This document shows, in pieces, positions 1-5,258 of a stretch of 32,716 nt of DNA; the first letter of the stretch is position 1, and each line of letters starts with the position of its first letter. Below the pieces are notes generated by a model. It was given only the letters and a program-made list of their open reading frames with translations. It was not told where the DNA came from and searched no databases. Made by a program: the position numbers and the translations under genes. The stretch is from CAYHSW01 sp964431075 (lineage in GTDB: Bacteria; Patescibacteriota; Microgenomatia; JAMCZE01). Where the stretch lies: contig CAYSID010000011.1 in assembly GCA_964431075.1 (NCBI GenBank), positions 1-32,716 on the forward strand, written 5' to 3'.

Positions 1-91
1 ATATCTGCAGGCAGTTGCCGCCCATTTCCTTAATCCGCCGCTGGGCCTGATCAAATCCGCCAGCAATGCTGACATGAGCACCGATTTTCAT
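1..91 (-). CDS. nfo: Endonuclease IV, N-terminal part (runs off the left edge)
   Basis: The reverse strand from position 91 reads MKIGAHVSIAGG and continues to GGNCLQI at the edge, which is the hallmark N-terminus of endonuclease IV, a zinc-dependent AP endonuclease of base excision repair. His6 lies in the first strand of the TIM barrel. Only 30 residues are inside the window, so the zinc ligands cannot be checked. Its ATG shares one base with the TAA of the upstream nucleotidyltransferase (TAATG), so the two are translationally coupled. The pairing of a repair enzyme with a toxin-type gene is probably positional rather than functional. Confidence 0.9.
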   Translation of the reverse strand, partial: MKIGAHVSIAGGFDQAQRRIKEMGGNCLQI

Positions 92-723
92 TAAAAAAAT
101 TTCCCGCGAAGCCGCACGGTTTCTTTGATAAAAAATTTCTTTATATTTTCCCAACTATATGGTTTTAACATCACCGGCATTTCACTTTCTTCCGCTTCCG
201 CAAAATACTGGATAGAAACGAGAATACTGTAGAAATTATTTTCCAAAGCATGGTATTTCTTGTCATAATAATTTAAACAGTCGTCGAGAGAAACCCCTTG
301 CAAAGCAAGTTCGTAAAGATCAATAAAGTCTTTCTTAATCCCTCGTCCCATTATAGCCGCAATCTTCATTGCTCCGATATCTCTTGGATCCAATAGGTCC
401 GTGTCCAAAAATTTAATCTTCGAAAACAAAACCGGATAAGGATACTTAAAAATGCTGAAATTTATTCCGTCGACTTTACCCTTCAGGGTATCAACGTCCC
501 AACTCCTTTCCGTAAAGGCGCACACACCTTCAATTCTGCGGGCCAAAATTTCCTGATCAAAACTAACGGGGGTAAAAAAATCAAAATCGACGGAAACCCG
601 ATGGCCAAATTGCAAAGCTAACGCGGTACCGCCAGCAAGGTATGCTCCTTCGGGCAAAACTTTACTCCGACCTAATAAGGCCAGTGAGTTTTGCGCCTTG
701 TCTGATAAGACGGCTGTAAACAT
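91..723 (-). CDS. AbiEii-type nucleotidyltransferase (toxin-like)
   Basis: This 210-aa protein has the DNA polymerase beta-fold nucleotidyltransferase signature: GGT at residues 31-33 followed by D46-F-D48. That spacing is typical of the AbiEii/DUF1814 family, whose members act as toxins by transferring nucleotides to tRNA or other targets. A downstream Asp-rich stretch (LDTDLLDPRDIGAMKI) and a K/D/D helix (KKDFIDLYEL) fit the family's second conserved block. Its start overlaps the upstream DUF6922-like gene by 52 bp, so the two form a tightly coupled pair. Toxicity is inferred from the family; some homologues are solitary nucleotidyltransferases without known toxicity. Confidence 0.85.
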   Translation of the reverse strand: MFTAVLSDKAQNSLALLGRSKVLPEGAYLAGGTALALQFGHRVSVDFDFFTPVSFDQEILARRIEGVCAFTERSWDVDTLKGKVDGINFSIFKYPYPVLFSKIKFLDTDLLDPRDIGAMKIAAIMGRGIKKDFIDLYELALQGVSLDDCLNYYDKKYHALENNFYSILVSIQYFAEAEESEMPVMLKPYSWENIKKFFIKETVRLRGKFF

Positions 724-983
724 AACATTTCTTTAGGATCGATCTTTAAAACTAACGACCAGAACAGTCCCACTTTCGGTCGAAAATCACGAAGGTTTTT
801 AAAAGTCTCCCTTATTTTATCTTCCCCAAAATTAGCTTCAACCCACCGGACAGCCCAGGTGTCTCCCCGATCAAGCATTCGCTGGATTACAAAATAAGGC
901 TTCTTCGCGGGATTAACTGTTTTAGGATCAACGTCCCAAAACAAAGAATAAAATTCTTCCGGTATAGAAGTTGGCAGATTCAT
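672..983 (-). CDS. DUF6922-like putative antitoxin
   Basis: The 103-aa product contains FYSLFWDVDP, then VIQRMLDRGDTWAVRW and IRETFKNLRDF, then FWSLVL, the layout I associate with DUF6922 proteins, which commonly precede AbiEii nucleotidyltransferases. It would be the antitoxin or regulator of the downstream gene, with which it overlaps by 52 bp. The ATG lies 8 nt after a TATAAT box on the reverse strand (992-997, preceded by TGG as an extended -10), so the mRNA is probably leaderless. The promoter overlaps that of the divergent tRNA-Thr. The family call rests on motif memory; the role is inferred from context. Confidence 0.7.
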   Translation of the reverse strand: MNLPTSIPEEFYSLFWDVDPKTVNPAKKPYFVIQRMLDRGDTWAVRWVEANFGEDKIRETFKNLRDFRPKVGLFWSLVLKIDPKEMLCLQPSYQTRRKTHWPY

Positions 984-999
984 ATGTTAGAATTATACC
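971..999. promoter_or_regulatory. Overlapping divergent promoters of tRNA-Thr and the toxin pair
   Basis: On the plus strand TTGGCA (971-976) and TATACC (994-999) are 17 bp apart and would start transcription at the first bases of tRNA-Thr. The -35 box lies inside the first codons of the antitoxin gene. On the minus strand an extended -10, TGG plus TATAAT (992-997), drives the antitoxin gene. The two -10 boxes share four bases, so RNA polymerase can occupy only one at a time. Confidence 0.6.
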
Positions 1000-1007
1000 A
1001 CTTTCAA

Positions 1008-1079
1008 GCCGCCATGGCTCAGTGGCAGAGCGAGTCATTGGTAATGACTAGGTCGTGAGTCCGATTCTCACTGGCGGCT
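1008..1079 (+). tRNA. tRNA-Thr(GGT)
   Basis: A full cloverleaf can be drawn: acceptor GCCGCCA with TGGCGGC, D stem GCTC/GAGC, anticodon stem AGTCA/TGACT around loop TTGGTAA (anticodon GGT), and T stem GTGAG/CTCAC. The CCA end is not encoded. The T loop reads TCCGATT, so position 55, almost always U (pseudouridine), is C here. Position 56 C and 58 A are kept. Confidence 0.93.
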
Positions 1080-1080
1080 C

Positions 1081-1108
1081 TTGACAAGCCTATAACATGA
1101 GCTATAAT
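1081..1108 (+). promoter_or_regulatory. Strong promoter upstream of the small-protein unit
   Basis: TTGACA (1081-1086) and TATAAT (1103-1108) match both sigma70 consensus boxes, with a 16-bp spacer. It starts immediately after tRNA-Thr and points to the terminator-like hairpin at 1156 and the two small ORFs beyond. Confidence 0.75.
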
Positions 1109-1155
1109 TGAGACAGATCGTTAGAGAAGGGCTTAAATCGACTCTACTCGAAAAT

Positions 1156-1180
1156 CCACGCTGTTTTTGCGTGGGTTTTT
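1156..1180 (+). terminator. Intrinsic terminator or attenuator in the leader
   Basis: CCACGC (1156-1161) pairs with GCGTGG (1169-1174) and is followed by a T-rich tract. It lies about 45 nt after the start site predicted from the 1081 promoter. The unit is thus either a small RNA of about 65 nt (roughly 1115-1180) or a leader whose read-through expresses the two small ORFs at 1202 and 1448. Within the leader, TAGAG can pair with CTCTA (around 1120-1146), a possible alternative structure. I recognise no riboswitch class here. Confidence 0.6.
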
Positions 1181-1201
1181 GTTATTAAAGGGGGTGAAAT
1201 T

Positions 1202-1387
1202 ATGTTGTCAATTACAAGAAAAGAATTTAAAAAAATTATTGAATTAAAAGCCGCAAGTGGTTGTCCTGCTCTTACTGGTGCCGAGGTTCAAGGCCAGGCA
1301 TCTGATACGCATATTCGATGTGAAGGTTCGGATAGCCCCGCATGTAAACGTTGTGACATATGCCATAAGTCAGTTCCAATCAGGTGA
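1202..1387 (+). CDS. Small cysteine-rich protein, unknown
   Basis: This 61-aa ORF begins 4 nt after AAAGGGGGTGA (1187-1197), which matches the extended Shine-Dalgarno AAGGAGGTGA at all but one base, one of the best ribosome sites in the window. The product starts with a basic amphipathic stretch and has Cys at 21, 40, 48, 51 and 54, ending in a CKRCDIC cluster that could bind a metal. No signal peptide or membrane segment is visible. I do not recognise the family. It follows the attenuator-like hairpin at 1156 and precedes another small Cys protein with a near-copy of the same translation start, suggesting that the two are expressed together. Confidence 0.55.
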   Translation: MLSITRKEFKKIIELKAASGCPALTGAEVQGQASDTHIRCEGSDSPACKRCDICHKSVPIR

Positions 1388-1447
1388 TCTTTATTATTTT
1401 ATTTGTGTATGCACATTTTATCAAAATAGAAAATGGGGTGAAATTTT

Positions 1448-1644
1448 ATGGCAAAAAGAAGGTCAATTAGGGCTCTTGCTAGAGCCGTAAAAAAACAGCT
1501 AGAGACGTAGTTACAGAACTAAATTCGAAAAAAGAAGAAAATGCTTGTATTTTTGATCCCGAAAAGCGTTGCCTTCCAGGTGTAAATTGCGAGTACCCAA
1601 GAGTTGCAAAACTACATGGTGAAATTATTATTCAGCAATTTTAA
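1448..1644 (+). CDS. Small basic/Cys protein needing a -1 frameshift, unknown
   Basis: The ATG at 1448 follows AATGGGGTGA (1432-1441), the same kind of start as the upstream small gene. In the zero frame translation stops after 20 codons (TAG 1508-1510). In the -1 frame an uninterrupted reading continues to TAA at 1644 and gives a sensible protein tail with CIFDPEKRC and GVNC (Cys 34, 42, 48). The frames join at a run of seven A (1489-1495) read as GTA AAA AAA, a classic slippery context. The joined product is 65 aa with a basic N-terminus (MAKRRSIRALARAVKK). It is either a programmed frameshift, polymerase slippage, a recent mutation or a homopolymer sequencing error. Function unknown. Confidence 0.5.
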
Positions 1645-1654
1645 CTTGCATTAG

Positions 1655-1665
1655 TTTGCTATAAT
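1655..1665 (+). promoter_or_regulatory. Extended -10 promoter of the ncRNA
   Basis: TTTGC followed by TATAAT (1660-1665). The same TTTGCTATAAT string occurs at 2557-2567 before tRNA-Trp and at 11749-11759 before the anchored small protein, so it looks like this genome's favoured extended -10. No convincing -35 is needed for this class. Confidence 0.6.
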
Positions 1666-1670
1666 TATTG

Positions 1671-1852
1671 TAGGAGACGGGACAGGAGGATGGGAGAAGG
1701 AGAAAGTTAATTTCCCTGGCTAGCGTTCTGAAGGAAACCGGAGTCTAGAAGTTCGCGGGGACGACCCGAAAGGCCTGCCCGAGACTGGCTCCAAACTATT
1801 TGATTCCCGGGGAATTGCTTTTCTCCGCCCGCCAAAAGTCCTGTCTTTTTTT
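1671..1852 (+). ncRNA. Structured non-coding RNA, possibly 6S-like
   Basis: No sensible protein is encoded here. The two ends of the segment pair over a long distance: GACAGGA (1681-1687) with TCCTGTC (1839-1845), then GGAGAAAG with CTTTTCTCC, then AATTTCCC with GGGGAATT. This makes a long closing helix around an inner part that itself holds GGAGTCT/AGAC..CTCC and CGGG/CCCG helices. The closing helix runs directly into seven T (1846-1852), an intrinsic terminator, and an extended -10 promoter lies just upstream. A closed rod with a wide central bubble suits 6S RNA. I see no SRP tetraloop motif, no RNase P core and no tmRNA ends. The identity is inferred; that it is a structured RNA is much firmer. 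Confidence 0.6.
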
Positions 1853-1868
1853 GCAAAAATAAATCTGT

Positions 1869-1905
1869 GCCGGTGTAACTCAATGGTAGAGCACCTGTTT
1901 TGGAC
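1869..1905 (+). pseudogene. tRNA 5'-half remnant (Pro TGG-like)
   Basis: GCCGGTG, TA, a D arm (ACTC/GAGC with loop AATGGTA) and CCTGTTTTGG follow the order of a tRNA up to the anticodon, which would read TGG. The 3' half is missing: no ACAGG partner, T arm or CACCGGC acceptor strand follows. Instead GG-ACG-CC hairpins back and a run of T appears at 1917-1922. It sits between the ncRNA and intact tRNA-Thr(TGT). Confidence 0.5.
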
Positions 1906-1923
1906 GCCAAGGCTAGTTTTTTC

Positions 1924-1995
1924 GCCGCCTTAGATCAGTGGTAGAGCGGCTGTTTTGTAAACAGTAGGTCCGCAGTTCGATCCTGCGAGGCGGCT
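1924..1995 (+). tRNA. tRNA-Thr(TGT)
   Basis: The acceptor GCCGCCT pairs with AGGCGGC. The D arm is GATC/GAGC-like with loop AGTGGTA. The anticodon stem GCTGT/ACAGT encloses TTTGTAA (anticodon TGT), and the T arm GCAGG? region reads CGCAG/CTGCG around TTCGATC. CCA is not encoded. Together with tRNA-Thr(GGT) at 1008 this makes two threonine isoacceptors within 1 kb. Confidence 0.92.
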
Positions 1996-2128
1996 CAAAA
2001 AGAATCATGCGGTTATCAGTCCTTAGCCCGGAGCGCAGCGCAACGAGCACCGCGCGCAAGGTTCTCGAACGAAGTGAGAGGTTCTTATTCTGATCGTCGG
2101 CTCAAAATTATTTGTAATAATTTGTATA
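1996..2128 (+). other. Non-coding stretch with a GC-rich hairpin tract
   Basis: No ORF is convincing. The stretch contains GC-rich, self-complementary tracts (GCGCAGCGCAACGAGC, and TCTC/GAGA around GAACGAAGT, near 2030-2085) and the direct repeat GGTTCT. These resemble dispersed intergenic hairpin repeats, but only one copy is visible here. Confidence 0.3.
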
Positions 2129-2157
2129 TTTCAATTTGTAACTAATTCGCGTATAAT
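2129..2157 (+). promoter_or_regulatory. rpmG promoter
   Basis: TTTCAA (2129-2134) and TATAAT (2152-2157) with a 17-bp spacer. The rpmG ATG is at 2164, only 6 nt past the -10, so the transcript probably starts at or next to the start codon. Confidence 0.55.
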
Positions 2158-2163
2158 TTCCAT

Positions 2164-2337
2164 ATGGCTTTAAAGGACACCACCATTAAATTTGGACTCA
2201 TCTGTTCGGTTTGCGGGCGGCGCAACTACGTTACCTCCAAAAATAAAATTGAAAATAAGGAAAAAATCATTTTAAAAAAATACTGCGCCAAGTGTAAAAA
2301 ACACACCGAGCATAAAGAAAACGAAAAGTTGAAGTAA
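2164..2337 (+). CDS. rpmG: Ribosomal protein bL33
   Basis: This 57-aa protein of the large ribosomal subunit has the L33 layout. A short beta N-terminus leads into ICSVCGRRNYVTSKNK, and later YCAKCKKHTEHKE follows. The two CxxC pairs (C14/C17 and the second pair near residue 43) are the zinc-ribbon form of L33. In many bacteria rpmG directly precedes secE-nusG; here secE is 14 kb further on. There is no Shine-Dalgarno site, and the ATG sits 6 nt after a -10 box, pointing to leaderless translation. Confidence 0.95.
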   Translation: MALKDTTIKFGLICSVCGRRNYVTSKNKIENKEKIILKKYCAKCKKHTEHKENEKLK

Positions 2338-2556
2338 TCACGTATGGGAAAAGCGCCGCCGGAATGCTTCCTTCAAAATTGTCCCCCCGATTGTGAAATC
2401 AAAAAAAGATGGCTAAATAGACGCTGGTTTTTAAAGGGGCCAAAACCGCTGTGTTTGAGAAAGAATAATCATGACCAAAGACCCAGTAAAAGATTTCGGG
2501 CGGGCGAAAAGCATGGCGATGGACGACCATCTCAATCACGAAAATAGTTTTTAAAT

Positions 2557-2575
2557 TTTGCTATAATCATATAAT
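2557..2575 (+). promoter_or_regulatory. tRNA-Trp promoter
   Basis: TTTGC plus TATAAT (2562-2567) is an extended -10, and a second TATAAT follows at 2570-2575. The tRNA begins at 2585, a fitting distance for either. Confidence 0.6.
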
Positions 2576-2584
2576 CAAGTTATT

Positions 2585-2655
2585 AGGAGCGTCGGTCAGT
2601 GGCAGGCCCTTGGTCTCCAAAACCAATGACGAAGGTTCGATTCCTTCCGCTCCTG
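2585..2655 (+). tRNA. tRNA-Trp(CCA)
   Basis: The acceptor AGGAGCG pairs with CGCTCCT. The D arm is GGTC/GGCC, the anticodon stem TTGGT/ACCAA encloses CTCCAAA (anticodon CCA), and the T arm GAAGG/CCTTC encloses TTCGATT. CCA is not encoded. The glycosyltransferase ATG is only 8 nt downstream, so both are probably on one transcript. Confidence 0.93.
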
Positions 2656-2663
2656 CCCAAAGG

Positions 2664-4028
2664 ATGAAATTTCTAATTTTCCACTACCGCGTTGGCAAAA
2701 CCGACGGCGTCTCTTTGGAAATTGCCCTTTGGAAAGATATCCTGGAAAAAGCCGGGCACAAGGTTTATCTTTGCGCCGGTCCGGGCAGTGTTGGCACCGA
2801 TTTTCTCATCCGATATTTTGATTATCATGACGACCCAAAAATCGCCGCTCTTGATTCCTACGCCTTCGGCCACAATCCTAAGGCTTTTCCCTCTCCGGAA
2901 ACCTTTGTCCGGGAACTAACCGCTTGCGCTTTTGATCTTAAAAAGAATTTTGACGCGGTTATCCGACAGGCAAAACCGGACTGGGCAATTGTTAGCAACG
3001 TCTTTTCCCTTGGAGAAAATCTGCCCGCCGCCGAGGCGCTGGCAAAATCCCTTCTGGAGAATAAGGTCCGCTCTCTGTTTGTTCACCACGATTTCTACTG
3101 GGAACACCAACGATGCCAAAATCCGGTCAACTCTCTGGTTGTCAATTATCAGGAAAACTATTGCCCGCCCAAAGCTCCTTTTTTCCTTCACGCCTGCATT
3201 AATTCTTTGTCCCGCGCCGAACTTTACCGCCGCAAAAAAATCCGCTCTTTTATTCTTCCCGATTCGTTTGATTTTTCTCGCCCGCTTCAAGACCGTGGTG
3301 CCCAAGGCGCTAAGTTTCTGCGGAAATACAAACTTTCATTTGAAGACTTGGTTATTCTTCAAGCCACTCGCGTCATATCGCGGAAAGGGATCGAAATTGC
3401 TATTGATTTTGTCGCGGAGTTGTCGCGGCCGGAAAGATTAAAGGCTCTGGAAACCCGCGGCCTTTATAACGGACAGGGATTCGATTGCAATCGGCACAAA
3501 CTAGCTTTAGTTATCGCCGGCTACGCGGAAAAACAGGATTTTGATTACCGAAATAAACTGGAACGGTATGCCCAAGAGAAGAAAATAAACTGTGTCTTTC
3601 TTGACGGGACGGTTAACAGTTTCGGCCCAAATGACCGGACGGCAAAAGAAAACCTTAATCTTCTTGACCTCTACATTTACGCTGATTTAATAACTTATCC
3701 TTCCCTACACGAAGGGTTCGGCAATCAGTTTCTGGAAGCTGTTTTTTCTCGAACCCCGATTGCCATGTTTGAATACCCGGTGTTTAAAGCCGACATTAAA
3801 CCCAAAGGTTTTGAAATTATAAATTTTGGCGATCAATACGAGACCAACCCCAAAACCGGTCTTGTCACCCTTCCGGAGGGAATAATTGCCGCCGCGGCCG
3901 ACGAAGCGGTGGAAATTCTTACCGACCCCGATCGGTATAAAAACTTAACAGAAGAAAATTTCCAAATTGGCAAAAAATACTATTCCCGCGAGAAAATCCG
4001 CCGCCTTTTTTCCCAAATTTTCAAATAA
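2664..4028 (+). CDS. GT4-like family glycosyltransferase
   Basis: This 454-aa protein begins MKFLIFHYRVGKTDGVSLEI, where GKTDGVS matches the donor-loop start of GT-B retaining glycosyltransferases. The C-terminal Rossmann half carries LHEGFGNQFLEA (about residues 349-359), the EGFG..E nucleotide-sugar binding motif of family GT4, and a preceding RVISRKGIEIAIDF phosphate-site helix. It probably moves a sugar from a nucleotide donor onto a cell-surface acceptor, which cannot be named. I chose the ATG at 2664 because earlier in-frame starts lie inside tRNA-Trp. The region is GC-richer with CCG/GCC codons like its neighbours, so recent transfer is not evident. Confidence 0.85.
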   Translation: MKFLIFHYRVGKTDGVSLEIALWKDILEKAGHKVYLCAGPGSVGTDFLIRYFDYHDDPKIAALDSYAFGHNPKAFPSPETFVRELTACAFDLKKNFDAVIRQAKPDWAIVSNVFSLGENLPAAEALAKSLLENKVRSLFVHHDFYWEHQRCQNPVNSLVVNYQENYCPPKAPFFLHACINSLSRAELYRRKKIRSFILPDSFDFSRPLQDRGAQGAKFLRKYKLSFEDLVILQATRVISRKGIEIAIDFVAELSRPERLKALETRGLYNGQGFDCNRHKLALVIAGYAEKQDFDYRNKLERYAQEKKINCVFLDGTVNSFGPNDRTAKENLNLLDLYIYADLITYPSLHEGFGNQFLEAVFSRTPIAMFEYPVFKADIKPKGFEIINFGDQYETNPKTGLVTLPEGIIAAAADEAVEILTDPDRYKNLTEENFQIGKKYYSREKIRRLFSQIFK

Positions 4029-4044
4029 CAACAAATGAAAAAGG

Positions 4045-4065
4045 TGACAGGGTCCGACCCTGTCA
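4045..4065. repeat. Perfect inverted repeat TGACAGGG/CCCTGTCA
   Basis: The 8-bp arms (4045-4052 and 4058-4065) are separated by TCCGA. No T run follows on either side, so it is not a good intrinsic terminator. It has the look of dispersed REP-type palindromes. It separates the glycosyltransferase from the FMN-protein gene. Confidence 0.6.
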
Positions 4066-4113
4066 ACCGTCAAACGTATTGACATCTCTCTATTTATTAG
4101 TTAAATTTAATTC

Positions 4114-4539
4114 ATGGATAAAAGGATTATCCCCATTGTCGGACTCGCGATTATCGTCATTGCGGCCTCGGGTGTTGTCGGCTGGCAAAAGATCGGTTCC
4201 CGGCCGCCGGAAACCAAAACCGAAACCCAAGCCAAAGAGCCTATGTTTAAAGACGGAGAGTACCAATCGACCGGAGTTTATACTTCCCCCGCCGGACCGG
4301 AAAAAATAGAGGTCAAACTGACGATTAAAGACGGTATTGTTGCCGCGGCCGAAGTTGCCCCCGCCGCGGTTCACGAGGGATCAAAATTTTTTCAAAATAA
4401 ATTCATCGGCGGTTATCAGCCGCTGGTGATCGGCAGGAAAATTTCCGATCTGGCTTTGGACAAAGTTTCCGGTTCTTCTTTGACACCCAAAGGCTTTAAC
4501 GATGCCGTCACCAAAATCAGACAGCAAGCTCAAACTTGA
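4114..4539 (+). CDS. Membrane-anchored FMN-binding domain protein
   Basis: This 141-aa protein has an N-terminal membrane anchor (about residues 5-22), a short Pro/Lys/Thr linker, and an FMN_bind domain of the RnfG/NqrC type. In that family a covalent FMN is attached to Thr or Ser in an SGATxT motif near the end. Here the motif is S119-G-S-S-L-T124, so the FMN acceptor would be Ser122. The gene overlaps by 38 bp with ApbE, the enzyme that makes this bond, which strongly supports flavinylation outside the membrane. The partner in electron transfer is not in the window. A weak promoter (TTGACA 4079-4084, TTAAAT 4101-4106) lies close before the ATG. Confidence 0.85.
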   Translation: MDKRIIPIVGLAIIVIAASGVVGWQKIGSRPPETKTETQAKEPMFKDGEYQSTGVYTSPAGPEKIEVKLTIKDGIVAAAEVAPAAVHEGSKFFQNKFIGGYQPLVIGRKISDLALDKVSGSSLTPKGFNDAVTKIRQQAQT

Positions 4540-5248
4540 AGCCACCGGCACTCTCTGGGAAATTGACGGGGCGCCAATAGAACTCTTTCCCCCAATTAAA
4601 AACCTGATAACCAAGTTTGAGAATAATTATTCCCGATTCAAGACCGACTCCTTTGTCAGTCGGGGGCTTCTTCCCCCCGATTCCCAACCGCTGATTAAAC
4701 TTTACCGCGACCTGGAAAAGAAAACCCGGGGAGCGTTCACCTGGAAAATGGCTCCCGTTTTAAACACTCTCGGCTATCCGGGCGCATCTAAAAGCCTTGA
4801 TTTTGGCGCCGCCGGCAAAGGTTATTTAATTGACCTTATCTATCAGTATCTGGTTTCACAAAAAATAAACGATTTTGTTATTGACGGCGGCGGGGATATT
4901 CGAACCACCCGCCGGCTAAGGATTGGTCTGGAAAACCCTCTTAACAAAGAAGAAGTTATTGGGGTGGCGATTATTAAAAATCAAGCCTTGTGCGGATCGG
5001 CCGGAAATCGCCGGGTGTTCAATAATTTTCATCATATTATTAATCCAGAATTGATGGAATCGCCCAAAAATATTTTGGCCAGCTGGGTAATCGCCGACTC
5101 TGCCATGGTCGCCGACGCTTTGGCCACTTGTTTATTTTTAGCGCCGCCGGAAGCCCTGATCGGCTACCGTTTTGAATACGCCCTCCTTAACGCCCGGTTC
5201 CAAATCAAACTCTCTCCCCATTTCCCGGGAGAAATTTTTTATTCGTAA
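4502..5248 (+). CDS. apbE: FAD:protein FMN transferase
   Basis: ApbE takes FMN from FAD and attaches it to Thr or Ser of target proteins, using Mg2+. The 248-aa protein shows the family blocks in order: LEATGTLWEI near the start (the AMGT block), DFGAAGKGYLID (the GGIAKGYA block), FVIDGGGDI, HIINP, and ADSAMVADALATCLF near the end with the metal-binding D..AD. It is shorter than most ApbE proteins (about 300-340 aa) and has no signal peptide or lipobox, so it may work on the inner face or be exported by another route. It overlaps the FMN-binding gene, its obvious substrate, in a different frame. Confidence 0.9.
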   Translation: MPSPKSDSKLKLEATGTLWEIDGAPIELFPPIKNLITKFENNYSRFKTDSFVSRGLLPPDSQPLIKLYRDLEKKTRGAFTWKMAPVLNTLGYPGASKSLDFGAAGKGYLIDLIYQYLVSQKINDFVIDGGGDIRTTRRLRIGLENPLNKEEVIGVAIIKNQALCGSAGNRRVFNNFHHIINPELMESPKNILASWVIADSAMVADALATCLFLAPPEALIGYRFEYALLNARFQIKLSPHFPGEIFYS

Positions 5249-5258
5249 ACCGCCGTCT

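Noticed and set aside
1671..1852. SRP RNA, tmRNA or RNase P RNA.
   Set aside because: No GGAAGG..AGCAGCC apical motif, no tRNA-like ends with a tag frame, and no GAGGAAAGTCC core; the length is also too short for RNase P.
1707..1910. 67-codon reverse ORF across the ncRNA.
   Set aside because: It runs antisense through the paired stems and the tRNA half; composition reflects RNA structure, not coding.
1869..1995. Permuted or intron-containing tRNA joining the 5' half with a distant 3' half.
   Set aside because: No CACCGGC-type acceptor strand or matching T arm occurs up- or downstream nearby, and an independent complete tRNA-Thr follows at once.
2344..2554. ORF of 67 codons at 2344 and a 27-codon ORF at 2471 between rpmG and tRNA-Trp.
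   Set aside because: No ribosome site, no -10 at the right distance, low-complexity basic composition in the first and very short length in the second; neither resembles a known protein.
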